Assembly: GCF_028330965.1 (NCBI RefSeq)
Contig: NZ_JAQMUB010000048.1
Location: 1-50,288, forward strand
Source of the DNA: Oscillatoria sp. CS-180
GTDB lineage: Bacteria > Cyanobacteriota > Cyanobacteriia > Phormidesmidales > Phormidesmidaceae
Length of the DNA: 50,288 nucleotides
Direction of reading: 5' to 3'
A program made the position numbers and the translations under genes. Of the stretch, positions 17,728-27,336 are shown piece after piece. Every line of letters starts with the position of its first letter. The stretch's first letter is position 1. A model generated the notes under the pieces. The model saw only the letters and a program-made list of their open reading frames with translations, did not search any database and was not told the DNA's origin.

Positions 17728-18370
17728 CTTTCTCAAGGCCGGCCTGAAGGCTCACGGATTCACGACGCTGGTTGTTGAAGATGGAAATCAGGCTGCCAAT
17801 CTAGCCAGCAGCAACGACTTTGATTTGCTCATTCTTGACCTGGGGCTACCTGGCAAAGATGGTCTTGCGGTGCTGCGAGAAGTTCGCGGCCAGGGCGAGA
17901 CATTGCCCATTATTGTGCTTACAGCTCGTGATGGTGTAGACGATACGGTGATGGCACTGGAAGGTGGTGCAAACGACTACATGACCAAACCCTTTCGATT
18001 TGAAGAACTGCTCGCGCGGATCAAGGTGCAACTGCGCGATCGCCACTTGCAGACCGCTACTCCATCTGAAACCGTCCTCACTGTTGATAACCTGTCGTTG
18101 AACCTGCTGACGCGACAAGCCTGGGTGGGCGATCGCCGAGTCGAGCTATCTGCCAAAGAGTTTGTATTAGCAGAAGTGCTGCTGCGGCATCCTATGCAGG
18201 TGATGAGCAAAGAGCAGCTGCTAAACCGCGTCTGGGGCTACGACTACGACCCCGGATCCAACATCATCGAAGTCTATATTCGCCACCTGCGTCGTAAGTT
18301 TGGTGATGGCTACATTGAAACGGTACGTGGCATGGGCTATCGATTGAGGCGTCAAACGAATCGGCCTTGA
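17684..18370 (+). CDS. OmpR/PhoB-family response regulator
   Basis: A 228-residue two-domain regulator, the partner of the upstream kinase. The receiver (1-120) has the acidic pair in LIAEDNPH, the phospho-acceptor Asp in LLILDLGLPGKDGL (about 52), the Thr in VLTARDG and the Lys in MTKPFRFEELL. The C-terminal winged helix (135-225) has LSAKEFVLAEVLLRHP and VYIRHLRRKFG followed by ETVRGMGYRLR, the OmpR DNA-binding signature. The ATG at 17684 is fixed by the receiver's first strand, giving a 44-base overlap with the kinase gene. The targets probably include its own operon. It is convergent with coaT, 73 bases away. Confidence 0.97.
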   Translation: MNRILIAEDNPHIVDFLKAGLKAHGFTTLVVEDGNQAANLASSNDFDLLILDLGLPGKDGLAVLREVRGQGETLPIIVLTARDGVDDTVMALEGGANDYMTKPFRFEELLARIKVQLRDRHLQTATPSETVLTVDNLSLNLLTRQAWVGDRRVELSAKEFVLAEVLLRHPMQVMSKEQLLNRVWGYDYDPGSNIIEVYIRHLRRKFGDGYIETVRGMGYRLRRQTNRP

Positions 18371-18443
18371 GGGGCTAAACCGGCCTCGACAAACAGCTAC
18401 AGCGCTGGAGGCTGCTTGCTGCATGACGACCTGACAGGATGAT

Positions 18444-20426
18444 CTAACTTCTCAGCAGTCTCAATCCATTCAAGGTCACCAATAGCGTCGAACCTTCGTG
18501 GCCTAGAACCCCAGCAGGTAGGGTGAGTTCACCGAGAAAATTGGCAATCATCAGCAGGGCGATGGAGGTCAGGGCGATCGCAATGTTTTGCCGAATAATG
18601 CGCTGTGACGTCTTGCCAATGCGAATGGCCTGCTCCAGCTTTTCGAGGCGATCGGCCATGAGAACAATATCGGCAGTTTCCAGAGCAACATCGCTGCCTG
18701 CGCCCCCCATGGCAATGCCGACCGAAGCCTGAGCCAGCGCCGGGGCATCATTGATACCATCGCCGACCATCGCCACGGTGTGGTAGTGCTGTTGCAGTTG
18801 TTGAATAGCCGCAACTTTGTCTTCGGGTAAGAGATTGGCATAAACGGTGTCAACGCCGACGGACTGAGCAACGGTTTGCGCCGTAACGTCGTTGTCGCCA
18901 GTGAGCATGACTGTGGCATGGATGCCCAGTTGTCGAAGGTTGTTGAGCAAGCTAGGAGCCATCGGGCGCACCTGATCGGCAACAGCAAGTAGGCCCAGTA
19001 CCCGTTGTTGCTGACCGATCCAAATAACGGTCTTCCCTTCCCGTTCGAGCCGTTGACTTGCCTGACGCAGTTCGGACGCAGGTTCCCTTTGTTCTACAAC
19101 GGTTTTTGGTGCAGCTGTGCCTACGGCTGCTAGGGATGCATTGGCCCCAACGAATGCCGATTTTCCAAGTCGCACGGCAGTGCCTTCCAAGGTGCCAGAG
19201 ATCCCCTGCCCGACTTCTGCCTGGACTGCGCGAGTTGGGAGCAAGGATAAATTTTGCCTTTGGGCGGCCCGTACTACAGCTTCCGCGATAGGGTGTTCTG
19301 AATAGGCTTCCAAAGAGGCCGCAACTTGCAGCACTCGGTTCGCCTCAACGCTTGGGGCAGGAATCACGTCACTGACCTGAAGGATGCCAGTAGTGAGGGT
19401 GCCTGTTTTGTCGAAGGCGATCGCCTGCACCTGACCTATCGTTTCCAACTGCGCCCCATCTTTGAACAAGATGCCCTGGCGTGCCCCTCGGGCAATGCCG
19501 GACAGCAATGTTGGCATGATCGCCGCCATCAACGCACAGGGTGAAGCCACCACTAAAAAAATCAGGGCGCGGTAGATCGTGGTTTCCCAACTCCACTGCA
19601 ACAGCAACGGTGGCAGGAACGCCAGCAGTAGCCCTACGCCGACAATGACTTTGGCATACCCCCGCTCAAAGGTTTCCAAAAACTGTTGGGATGGCGGAGC
19701 TGAGGTTTTAGCCTGTTCCACCAATCGAATCACTCGCTGAATCAGGCTACTCTCCGGCGGCTTGTGCAACTTCACGGTCAAAGCCCCATTACCGTTAATA
19801 GTGCCGGCAAACACTTCATCACCCATCGCCTTCTCTACTGGAATGGATTCCCCGGTGAGGGGTGCTTGATTCACAGTGCTATGGCCGTCCTGAATCAGGC
19901 CATCCGTCGGAATGAGTTCCCCTGGTTTAATCAAGATGCGATCGCCTACCTGCAACTGCTGCGTGGCCACCATCTGCTCCTGGCCCTGCGAAATCACTCT
20001 GGCTCGATCAGGCGCAAGCTGCATCAAACTGCGGATATTACGCTCGGTCCGATGCATGGCAATACTTTCGAGGGCGCCACTGATGGCAAAGATCAAAATG
20101 AGCACTGCGCCATCCACCAGCAGGTAGTACTCCTGCTGCCATAAACCGAGAATGGCCGCCCCGACTGCTGCCACGATCATCAACAGGTCAACATCTAGTT
20201 CCCGCTCTTGCCACAACGTTGTTAATCCTTCTCGGGCACTATCAAACCCACCAATTACATAAGCTGCCAATAAGATCCAAATACCACTGCCAATCCAATT
20301 CCCAGCCAGCGATAACCAACCTAGGAGTGTCAGTAGTCCACAGGTCGCTGCGGCGATCGCCTCCGGATACGTCTGCAACCCATTCTGAAATCGCCGCTGC
20401 CAAGGGGTAGGAAAACTGTGAGCCAT
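18444..20426 (-). CDS. coaT: Cobalt-efflux P1B-type ATPase CoaT
   Basis: A 660-residue heavy-metal ATPase that exports cobalt across the plasma membrane. It has no N-terminal metal-binding (HMA) domain. TGES (191-194) marks the actuator domain, DKTGT with phosphorylated Asp 339 the P-domain, and VGDGINDAPALAQASVGIAM the hinge. The membrane metal site is SPC (295-297), not the CPC of zinc and copper pumps, and the last helix carries HEGSTLLVTLNGLRLL; SPC plus HEG[GS]T defines the P1B-4 group, to which Synechocystis CoaT belongs. The divergent neighbour is CoaR, its known regulator, which settles the assignment. Cobalt is the expected substrate; other divalent metals are possible. Confidence 0.95.
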   Translation of the reverse strand: MAHSFPTPWQRRFQNGLQTYPEAIAAATCGLLTLLGWLSLAGNWIGSGIWILLAAYVIGGFDSAREGLTTLWQERELDVDLLMIVAAVGAAILGLWQQEYYLLVDGAVLILIFAISGALESIAMHRTERNIRSLMQLAPDRARVISQGQEQMVATQQLQVGDRILIKPGELIPTDGLIQDGHSTVNQAPLTGESIPVEKAMGDEVFAGTINGNGALTVKLHKPPESSLIQRVIRLVEQAKTSAPPSQQFLETFERGYAKVIVGVGLLLAFLPPLLLQWSWETTIYRALIFLVVASPCALMAAIMPTLLSGIARGARQGILFKDGAQLETIGQVQAIAFDKTGTLTTGILQVSDVIPAPSVEANRVLQVAASLEAYSEHPIAEAVVRAAQRQNLSLLPTRAVQAEVGQGISGTLEGTAVRLGKSAFVGANASLAAVGTAAPKTVVEQREPASELRQASQRLEREGKTVIWIGQQQRVLGLLAVADQVRPMAPSLLNNLRQLGIHATVMLTGDNDVTAQTVAQSVGVDTVYANLLPEDKVAAIQQLQQHYHTVAMVGDGINDAPALAQASVGIAMGGAGSDVALETADIVLMADRLEKLEQAIRIGKTSQRIIRQNIAIALTSIALLMIANFLGELTLPAGVLGHEGSTLLVTLNGLRLLRS

Positions 20427-20457
20427 ACCAACTAAAGTTCATTGTGTCAGGGACATC

Positions 20458-20491
20458 AGAATAAACCTTGACATCGATGTTAAAGTCAAGG
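20458..20491 (-). promoter_or_regulatory. coaT promoter with 20-base spacer and MerR-type dyad
   Basis: On the minus strand, TTGACT (20489-20484) and TATTCT (20463-20458) are separated by exactly 20 bases, the over-long spacer typical of MerR-activated promoters and reported for coaT of Synechocystis. A perfect inverted repeat, CCTTGAC-N12-GTCAAGG, at 20466-20491 sits between and over these elements, the expected CoaR site. Its right arm supplies the AAGG ribosome-binding bases of coaR, whose ATG is at 20494, so CoaR binding should also limit its own expression. Confidence 0.85.
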
Positions 20492-20493
20492 CT

Positions 20494-21588
20494 ATGTTGA
20501 CCATCAAAGAATTCACTCAAACTGTCGGCCACGGCATTACGCCTCGTATGGTGCGGCACTATCACGAGGTTGGGCTACTGCCGCAGCCAGAGCGCTCCGA
20601 GGGCAACTATCGACTGTATAGCGATACCGATGTGCAGCGACTCAGGCGCATTGTGGCGTTAAAACAGCAAGGCTTTCAGCTTTCCCACATCAAACAGATG
20701 TTGACCGAACAGGCTGAGTTCAACGGGACGAATTCGCTGTTATCTCAGCTTCAGCAGCAGTATCAGACGGTTTTGCAGCGACTCATTAAATTGCGGCAAA
20801 CCGCAACCGCTTTGGAAAGTCTGCTGGGACGCGATCGCGGCTGTCAGTCGATGCAGGCAGATGCGATCGCTCAGCTTCGGCTCTTGGAAGCCGCTACCCA
20901 AAGTGCTCAATCCCTCAGCGAAGATCTCTGGCATCACCTCGACGCTGCCACATCTGACCATCCTGAAAACTTTCGCGAAGCCCTCCAGCAATTGCTCCCC
21001 GATCTGTCCCAACGCCCCGAAATCGAGGTAGATGTTTTGTCTCACCTGGTTCTAGCCTGCGGCGATGTCAGCCTGGCAGCGTTTGTCCGCTTTAGTAAAG
21101 GGGCAATCAAAGCAGCTCGCGATTCTCTTCAGAGGGGCTGCACCGTTGTTGGCGATGTGCCAGCAGTGACCAATACTCTGGATCAAACTCGGCTGGTCCA
21201 TTTAGGCTGCCAATGGACGACACTGCTAGAAAATCCTCACATTAGTAGCGTTGCCGATGCTGAGCAAACCTTCTGGCAAGCAACAGACAGTCAGGAGCGA
21301 CTTTGTCAGCTAATCGACGGCAACATTTGGGTTGTGGGCTATGCCCCTTCAATATTGATCAAGCTGTGTGAGGCGGTTTCTAAAGACCATCGTCAGCCTG
21401 CACTCATCATTGGCCTACCCCTCGGCTTTAGCCATGCCCCTGCCGCCAAGCGTCAACTGATGCAGCTCAATATTCCTTACCTAACCGTAGAGGGAACATT
21501 GGGAGGCGGACTCTTAGCAGCAGTTGCCTTCAATCGCCTTGCTGCATCGCTGATTGAAAAGCCCGATTGTCATTGCTACCTGGGCTGA
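20494..21588 (+). CDS. coaR: CoaR, MerR-family cobalt-responsive regulator with precorrin-isomerase-like domain
   Basis: Activates coaT when cobalt is in excess. Residues 1-70 are a MerR winged helix (LTIKEFTQTVGHGITPRMVR, then HYHEVGLLPQPERSEGNYRL) followed by a dimer helix. Residues ~170-355 resemble precorrin-8X methylmutase (CbiC/CobH), with GCTVVGDVPAVTNTL, ALIIGLPLGFSHAPAAKRQL and VEGTLGGGLLAAVAFNRL. The protein ends in a Cys-His-Cys motif (359-361), the cobalt-sensing motif described for Synechocystis CoaR. At 364 residues it is full length. The ATG at 20494 is fixed by the HTH start; the operator overlaps its ribosome-binding site. It is divergent from coaT and convergent with the glucosidase gene. 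Confidence 0.96.
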   Translation: MLTIKEFTQTVGHGITPRMVRHYHEVGLLPQPERSEGNYRLYSDTDVQRLRRIVALKQQGFQLSHIKQMLTEQAEFNGTNSLLSQLQQQYQTVLQRLIKLRQTATALESLLGRDRGCQSMQADAIAQLRLLEAATQSAQSLSEDLWHHLDAATSDHPENFREALQQLLPDLSQRPEIEVDVLSHLVLACGDVSLAAFVRFSKGAIKAARDSLQRGCTVVGDVPAVTNTLDQTRLVHLGCQWTTLLENPHISSVADAEQTFWQATDSQERLCQLIDGNIWVVGYAPSILIKLCEAVSKDHRQPALIIGLPLGFSHAPAAKRQLMQLNIPYLTVEGTLGGGLLAAVAFNRLAASLIEKPDCHCYLG

Positions 21589-21693
21589 GTCATACAAGAA
21601 AATCTCCAGCACCGTCAAACTATTGAGGGAGCAAGGAATGGGGTGTGCTTGACTCAAATGCATACCGCTATAAAAGCAATCCATTTTGCCTTC

Positions 21694-24405
21694 TCAATGG
21701 CCTTCAGTAGCATGGCTAGGGCTATACCGTCCCTGTTGCTGAATGAGCTTGGCGACGAGGGCAGTCCAACCCGTTTGGTGACTGGCTCCGATGCCTGCGC
21801 CGTTATCACCATGAAAATACTCGTAAAAGAGAATGTGATTACGCCAATGGGGATCTGACTGAAAAGGACCAGGGCCGCCATAGAGGGGGCGATCGCCCTT
21901 ATCGTCTGGCAAAAAGATAGTCGTCAGCCGCCGCGATAGCTCCGACGCAACTTCCCACAGGTTCATCCAGTTTCCCGATCCGGTCGGACACTCTACCCGG
22001 AAGTCATCGCCTAGGTAGTGATGAAATTTTTGCAATGACTCAATCAGCAGATAATTCACGGGGAACCAGACCGGACCCCGCCAGTTGGAATTACCACCGA
22101 ACAAGCGACTGGTTGATTCAGCGGGCTCGTAGTGAACGTAAAAGTCCTGACCGTTGGCCTTGAAGTGATAGGGATGCTCAGCATGGTAGCGAGACAATGC
22201 CCGAACTCCATAGGGGCTGAGAAATTCTGACTCGTCTAACAGTTTGGTCAGAATGCGCCGTAATTTATCATGGGGCTCAACGTGATCTCGGGTGGCGTAG
22301 CAGAGGGCCAACAGTCTCCGTGCTCCCAGACCTTGGGCTTCCATACAAGCAACGTTTTTCTTCAGCTCGGGACGGTTCTGGATAAACCATTCCAAGCGTG
22401 CTTTGAAACCGGGAACCTGTTCCAGCAGGTCAGGCTCTAGCGTCATGACTGCAAAGAGAGGAATGAGCCCGACCATGGAGCGAATTTTTAAGCGCTGGCG
22501 ATCGCCGTTTGAAAAATGCAGCACATCGTAGAAGAACCCATCCTCTTCATCCCACAGCTGAGTTCGATCCGGGCCGATGTGGTTCATGGCGTCCGCAATA
22601 TAGATGAAATGCTCGAAGAACTTGGTCGCCATGTCTTCGTAGACCATATTCTCTTTGGCTAGCTCCAAAGCAATTGTCAGCATATTGAGACAGTACATCG
22701 CCATCCAGCTAGTGCTGTCCGACTGTTCCATGTAGCCGCCTGTTGGCAAAGGGGCACTGCGATCGAACACACCAATGTTGTCCAGTCCCAAAAAGCCCCC
22801 TTCGAAAACGTTGTTGCCCCCAGCGTCTTTGCGGTTCACCCACCAGGTAAAGTTCAGCAGTAGTTTTTGAAAGACTCGCTCCAAAAAGAGGCGATCGCCT
22901 TTGCCGCGCAGCTTCTCTTCAATCTTATAAACGCGCCAGGTAGCCCACGCATGGACAGGCGGATTGACATCGCCAAACGCCCACTCATAAGCAGGAATCT
23001 GACCATTCGGATGCATGTACCATTCCCGCGTCATGATATCGAGTTGGACCTTGGCAAAGTCTGGGTCAATGGCAGCAATCGGAATACAGTGAAATGCGGT
23101 ATCCCAAGCCGCAAACCAGGGATATTCCCATTTGTCGGGCATGGAAATAATGTCGTTGGCGTCGAGATGTTGCCATTCAGAATTGCGCCCCTGCTGATGT
23201 CCCATGGGTGGCGGTGGCATGGTGGGATCACCCTTCAGCCAACGAGAAACGTCGTAAGCATAGAACTGCTTGACCCACATTAACCCTGCGAAGGCCTGAC
23301 GCTGGATAGAACGCTCTTCTGCACTGATATCAAACGGAGTCACAGCCTGATAGAAGGCATCTGCTTCTTGCTGCCGCTGCTGCATCAGCGCTTCGAAGCG
23401 ATCAAACGGTTCTGCGAGAGAGGACACGTCACTGAATCGCAAACGAACGAAACGAGTTTCTCCGGGAGCAACCTGTAAGGTGTATTGGGCTGCAGCCTTG
23501 GTCCCAATGCTGTCGGGATTCACAGCGTCCGTCTCGCCATTGATGACATAGCGATGAAACGCATCTTTGACATAGGGAGACGGGTTTTTAGAACCATAAA
23601 TGGCTTGATAATTGGTTTCGTTTTCAGTAAACAGCAGAGGACTCTGGGTTGGTTCCTTGGCAGAGTTTTCACAATAGAGATAGCGAGAGCCTAAGTCGCT
23701 ATGGATGGCTTCTAATGTGCTGACCTCTGAGCGCGTATCCGCTAACTTGATGCGGGGTTTTTGGGCCTCCACGTCCCAACTCCAGGTATTGCGAAACCAG
23801 AGCGTCGGCAAGACTTGCAGCGTTTGCGTTTCCGGTCCTCGGTTGACTATGGTGATTTGAATAAGTACATCTTCGGGGGAAGCTTTGGCATATTCTACGA
23901 ACACGTCAAAATAGCGACTCTCTGCAAAGACACCCGTATCTAACAGCTCATACTCGGGTTGGTGTTTGCTCAACTGCTGATTTTGTTCGACCAATTCGTC
24001 ATAGGGGTAAGCCGCTTGAGGATATTTGTACAGCCCCTTCATGTAAGAGTGGGTCGGCGTACTGTCGAGGTAAAAATAGTATTCTTTGACGTCCTCAGCG
24101 TGATTACCTTGATTTCCTGTAAGGCCAAAGTAGCGTTCTTTCAACACCGGATCGTTGCCGTTCCAAAGCGCGATCGCGAAACAGAGCCGCTGCTGCTCGT
24201 CAGAAATCCCCAGAATGCCATCCTCTCCCCAGCGATAGGCTCGTTGATGAGACTGCTGGTGAGAGAAATAATCCCACGCTGACCCCGTTGCACTGTAATC
24301 CTCTCGCACTGTTCCCCACTGGCGATCGCTCAAATAGGGACCCCATTTTTTCCAGGGTGTACCTGCTCCTTCAGTATCCTGTAAGCGCTGATGTTCGGGC
24401 GTCAT
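21694..24405 (-). CDS. GH63-like glucosidase (MGH1-type glycoside hydrolase)
   Basis: A 903-residue cytosolic protein with no signal peptide. The N-terminal half is a beta-sandwich-type region typical of long bacterial GH63 relatives ([34 protein letters not shown]), and the C-terminal half is an (alpha/alpha)6 barrel, including [59 protein letters not shown] and [13 protein letters not shown] at the end, where Asp and Glu residues would serve as catalytic acids. Cyanobacterial proteins of this type are annotated as glucosidases or mannosylglycerate/glucosylglycerate hydrolases; the natural substrate is not shown here. It converges with coaR and follows the carbonic anhydrase gene by 44 bases on the same strand, so the two may be co-transcribed. 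Confidence 0.9.
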   Translation of the reverse strand: MTPEHQRLQDTEGAGTPWKKWGPYLSDRQWGTVREDYSATGSAWDYFSHQQSHQRAYRWGEDGILGISDEQQRLCFAIALWNGNDPVLKERYFGLTGNQGNHAEDVKEYYFYLDSTPTHSYMKGLYKYPQAAYPYDELVEQNQQLSKHQPEYELLDTGVFAESRYFDVFVEYAKASPEDVLIQITIVNRGPETQTLQVLPTLWFRNTWSWDVEAQKPRIKLADTRSEVSTLEAIHSDLGSRYLYCENSAKEPTQSPLLFTENETNYQAIYGSKNPSPYVKDAFHRYVINGETDAVNPDSIGTKAAAQYTLQVAPGETRFVRLRFSDVSSLAEPFDRFEALMQQRQQEADAFYQAVTPFDISAEERSIQRQAFAGLMWVKQFYAYDVSRWLKGDPTMPPPPMGHQQGRNSEWQHLDANDIISMPDKWEYPWFAAWDTAFHCIPIAAIDPDFAKVQLDIMTREWYMHPNGQIPAYEWAFGDVNPPVHAWATWRVYKIEEKLRGKGDRLFLERVFQKLLLNFTWWVNRKDAGGNNVFEGGFLGLDNIGVFDRSAPLPTGGYMEQSDSTSWMAMYCLNMLTIALELAKENMVYEDMATKFFEHFIYIADAMNHIGPDRTQLWDEEDGFFYDVLHFSNGDRQRLKIRSMVGLIPLFAVMTLEPDLLEQVPGFKARLEWFIQNRPELKKNVACMEAQGLGARRLLALCYATRDHVEPHDKLRRILTKLLDESEFLSPYGVRALSRYHAEHPYHFKANGQDFYVHYEPAESTSRLFGGNSNWRGPVWFPVNYLLIESLQKFHHYLGDDFRVECPTGSGNWMNLWEVASELSRRLTTIFLPDDKGDRPLYGGPGPFQSDPHWRNHILFYEYFHGDNGAGIGASHQTGWTALVAKLIQQQGRYSPSHATEGH

Positions 24406-24449
24406 TGGGGGTCTCCATGAGTGAGGAACAAGGGAGTAGGGGGCTGAAC

Positions 24450-25217
24450 CTATAAAGATTGCAGGACAGAACGCTGGTTGAGCGGTTGCACAGACCGAGC
24501 ATTTGTCGGAAATAGACTAGCAAACGCTTTGAGCTGAGTCGAGGAAATTGCGATCGCATCCTGAAAAATAATCCACTGGACTATTTCTGAGCAGGGTGGA
24601 GTCGTCAGCGATCCGTCATAGCGAAAGCAGCGACGGCCTTGGGGTAACAAATGCTCCAAATCAACCTGGACATTGGAAATCACCTGAGCCGGCGTTTTCT
24701 GGGACGGCATGGTTCGCCAAATGGGTCGCAACTCGATATTTTCCGGTCCTTCTTTCAAAAAGACACTCAATACCACCAGATGGTTGGCTGCATCGGCATG
24801 GACAAAGTGCATCTCCATTGGAAATGGTTTGCCGAATAGGGTGTGCTCACTGGGGTGATGGAAATGAACCTGTTGTAGAGAGTAGTCCCGATTGTCGAGA
24901 CTAAGGTAGCTGGCATTATCAACCACCAATTGAATCGTTTGTCCCGTATGCAAAATGGTCAGTGGTGTTGGCTGGTAGTGGATTTCGACGGTGATCGGTT
25001 CGATTGTGGCCTCGGCTTGCAGGTCGATGGGAGACTGGCGGGTTCCCGTCTGGCACAAGGCATACTGCGGGGTCAACTGGGACCACTGCTTTGGACCGTT
25101 GTTGTCCCCATATCCCCATATCCTGTCGTCGGCTAATGCCTTGCTCTGCGGCCAGTAGGTTAGACCGACGGAAGCGATTGCCATGCCCCCTATTCTCAAA
25201 AACCGTCGCCGATCCAT
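24450..25217 (-). CDS. ecaA: Exported alpha-type carbonic anhydrase
   Basis: Interconverts CO2 and bicarbonate outside the cytoplasm. I chose the ATG at 25217, directly before the twin-arginine signal ([11 protein letters not shown], hydrophobic run, cleavage near KALA); an ATG 24 bases upstream adds eight residues. The mature protein begins [15 protein letters not shown] and has RQSPIDL, the zinc ligands in [11 protein letters not shown] (two His) and EMHFVHAD (third His), and [13 protein letters not shown], all hallmark alpha-CA features; the two Cys expected to form a disulfide are present. It would act in the periplasm in inorganic carbon supply, though the physiological role of cyanobacterial EcaA is debated. 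Length is normal. Confidence 0.95.
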   Translation of the reverse strand: MDRRRFLRIGGMAIASVGLTYWPQSKALADDRIWGYGDNNGPKQWSQLTPQYALCQTGTRQSPIDLQAEATIEPITVEIHYQPTPLTILHTGQTIQLVVDNASYLSLDNRDYSLQQVHFHHPSEHTLFGKPFPMEMHFVHADAANHLVVLSVFLKEGPENIELRPIWRTMPSQKTPAQVISNVQVDLEHLLPQGRRCFRYDGSLTTPPCSEIVQWIIFQDAIAISSTQLKAFASLFPTNARSVQPLNQRSVLQSL

Positions 25218-25365
25218 AGTGAAATGATTGCGTTTTTCCAACTGCTATCAGGAATTTTCCGTCAGGAAAGCCTTTTCATTCTTTATCCTAAATGCAGCCC
25301 AGGGCAAAAGGACAAAGATTGAGATTTCCCCTGAGGCGATCGCTGGGGTCCATTGCGGTGACTCC

Positions 25366-25845
25366 TTACGATGGCGATTGAGTATCGATATATTCTCGCC
25401 ATCGTTGAATCTTCCCGTTAGTTATCGTAACCACAATGACGTCATCGGCACGACTGCTCTCTCCAGTGGCTCGGTTCGTTTCTTGCCATGACCATTCAAT
25501 AGCGATCCGCTGATCCTGAACGATCATCTGATGCACGTCGATTTTGACAGAATGCTCAGCAGAAAAATCAGCAGTCACCTGTCGGATCGCTTCTTGGCCT
25601 ACCCAACGATCTCCAGGCACAATAAATTCACCGGTGTCAGTAAACAGATTGGCAAACTGCTCAGCGTCACCGTTTTCCCAAGCGGCGATCGCATCACAAA
25701 TTAAGGTGTTAACAAGAGAATCGGCCATCACGCTGTCAAATGGGGATGGCAACGATGCTGCTTCAGGACAGTGGATGCCGCTGATAGCAGCGTATCCCCA
25801 TATCAGCAGTCCTCCCAACCAACCCAAGAGAAGTCTGTTAAACAT
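25366..25845 (-). CDS. Exported NTF2-like (SnoaL/SgcJ-type) protein
   Basis: A ~159-residue protein from the ATG at 25845 (a TTG at 25875 would add ten). The first 30 residues are a signal or anchor (FNRLLLGWLGGLLIWGYAAI). The remainder matches the NTF2-like SgcJ/EcaC fold: AIAAWENGDAEQFANLFTDT, GEFIVPGDRWVGQEAIRQV, IAIEWSWQETNRATG and VVTITNGKIQRWREYID. Such proteins bind small molecules or act as enzymes of diverse kinds, and nothing here points to one. It lies ~125 bases upstream of the carbonic anhydrase on the same strand. Fold assignment is good; function is unknown. Confidence 0.78.
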   Translation of the reverse strand: MFNRLLLGWLGGLLIWGYAAISGIHCPEAASLPSPFDSVMADSLVNTLICDAIAAWENGDAEQFANLFTDTGEFIVPGDRWVGQEAIRQVTADFSAEHSVKIDVHQMIVQDQRIAIEWSWQETNRATGESSRADDVIVVTITNGKIQRWREYIDTQSPS

Positions 25846-25875
25846 TTGAGCCACTATATCTCTAAGGTGACCCAA

Positions 25876-26616
25876 ATAAGATCTTCCTTAGCGAAGGTTT
25901 AGGCTTACCCAAAACGACATAGGGCTAAGCGTTATGAACTGAAATTTTCTACTGAAAACAGATTAAACGAGGTCCTGTCTTTCTGAAGATTACCTCAGAG
26001 CATATCCAGCTTATGGTGTTTATATATTCGCACTGCATAGACGTTTTGCCGTTGTGGTCTAGTACTGTGTTCCGAAGGAGAGCGGCGTCAGGAATACAGG
26101 CAGTGGAATAGTCAGGTCAATTAACTGCGGTTATGGAGTTTTTGTCGCTTCCTCCATTTCATTGCAGCCGAAGGGAGGCGAAACCCTCCATCAGAACGGT
26201 CGTAGGCTGTGAGCTGAGTTAGTGTTCTTATAGCTAAATGATTATTGGGGCTAGGGTGCTTGATCGCTTTGGCCCTATTTCTCTATGCGTGCTCTGTGCA
26301 TTAATTTTTGCAAGTCAACCCATATGGCAGAACGCAAAAGGGTTGAAAGAGTTCATCTCCTACATAGAGTAGACTTTAGCCTGCCCAAAGCTCCCACCGC
26401 ACGCCGCTAACGCTACCTAAATCCACCCCCATAGTCGATTAATGAGGTTTTAGGCAAACAGCCATGCGATGTTGGCGATAGTTTTGCCATGTCGTTAACC
26501 GAACTGACAAAACCGCAGCATCCCTATTTCCTCTATCTGACGATAGATTTTAGAGTAAGGTTTATAGACACTTATGTCGCGACTATTCTTAAACCTTAGG
26601 GAAGCTGCTAACCGCT
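25876..26616. other. Intergenic region with hairpin-rich segment
   Basis: About 740 bases without a gene. Between ~26090 and ~26275 the plus strand can form several hairpins: TCGCTTCCT with GGGAGGCGA (26145-26180), GGAGG-CGAAAC-CCTCC nested there, and TAGGG...CCCTA near 26251-26277 followed by TTTCT. This could be a small structured RNA or a long 5' region of the gene at 26617. I do not recognise 6S, tmRNA, RNase P or SRP RNA in it. Confidence 0.3.
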
Positions 26617-27336
26617 ATGAGCTTTTTCACTTCAGCTGAGCCTCTGATCCGCTGCAAGCAAGAAGCATTGGACGTGCAGGACTTGCGGGGATTGCTTCGA
26701 ATCGAATGGCGGCTAGGGCAATTTCAGTTATTTTCGGGGGCTTACACCCGGATCGACCAAACCTTTATGATATGGGGCTGGATTACAGCAATTATTTTTA
26801 CCGTGGCTCAATTTTCTCAGGTGAATTGGTATAGCCAAGCACTGCTGTGGTCTGGGTTGACTGTGATTGGCATAGTGGCTATGGCCGCCTTGGCATGGTT
26901 TTGGGTCCGTGTCGAACAATTGCGATGGGTTGTGTATGCCTGGGTATTGCTAATGCTCTTGGGGGTAGTGCTAACAGATGCAGGTATTTTTCTGGGTTGG
27001 GGCTGGGTTGTATTGAATCTGTGCCAGCTGTGGCTGGGAATCAGCGCCATCGGCTACGGAGTGACTGGGATCGGTTTGCGATCGCGAACTTTTCTGCTAG
27101 CGGGACTCATTCATGGGATTGGAATTGTCTTGTTGCCCACGTTCAGCACCCTGCCGTTCTTGTTCACCGGGATTATCATTGCGGGTACGCTGTTATTTCT
27201 GTCGGAAGTTCAGTGGGACATGCGTCCTCCTTCAGCTAGCGTCATGCTGACAGACGCTGAGAATGTCTTCAACCAAGCTCAACAAGCACGACGTTTAGCA
27301 GAAAAGGCTAGCTTTCATCAAGGACCACTGGCATGA
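26617..27336 (+). CDS. Polytopic membrane protein of unknown function
   Basis: A 239-residue protein that I cannot assign to a named family. After an N-terminal soluble stretch of about 45 residues it has about six hydrophobic helices: 49-66, 75-96, 103-126, 128-148, 154-175 and 178-195 (FLFTGIIIAGTLLFLSEVQW), many rich in Trp. The tail ends in a short helical segment (AENVFNQAQQARRLAEKASF). Its stop codon overlaps the ATG of the GT2 gene by four bases, so the two are translationally coupled and probably work together, for example in making or placing a glycan or glycolipid. There is no catalytic motif. Start ATG at 26617 is the first plausible one. Confidence 0.7.
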   Translation: MSFFTSAEPLIRCKQEALDVQDLRGLLRIEWRLGQFQLFSGAYTRIDQTFMIWGWITAIIFTVAQFSQVNWYSQALLWSGLTVIGIVAMAALAWFWVRVEQLRWVVYAWVLLMLLGVVLTDAGIFLGWGWVVLNLCQLWLGISAIGYGVTGIGLRSRTFLLAGLIHGIGIVLLPTFSTLPFLFTGIIIAGTLLFLSEVQWDMRPPSASVMLTDAENVFNQAQQARRLAEKASFHQGPLA

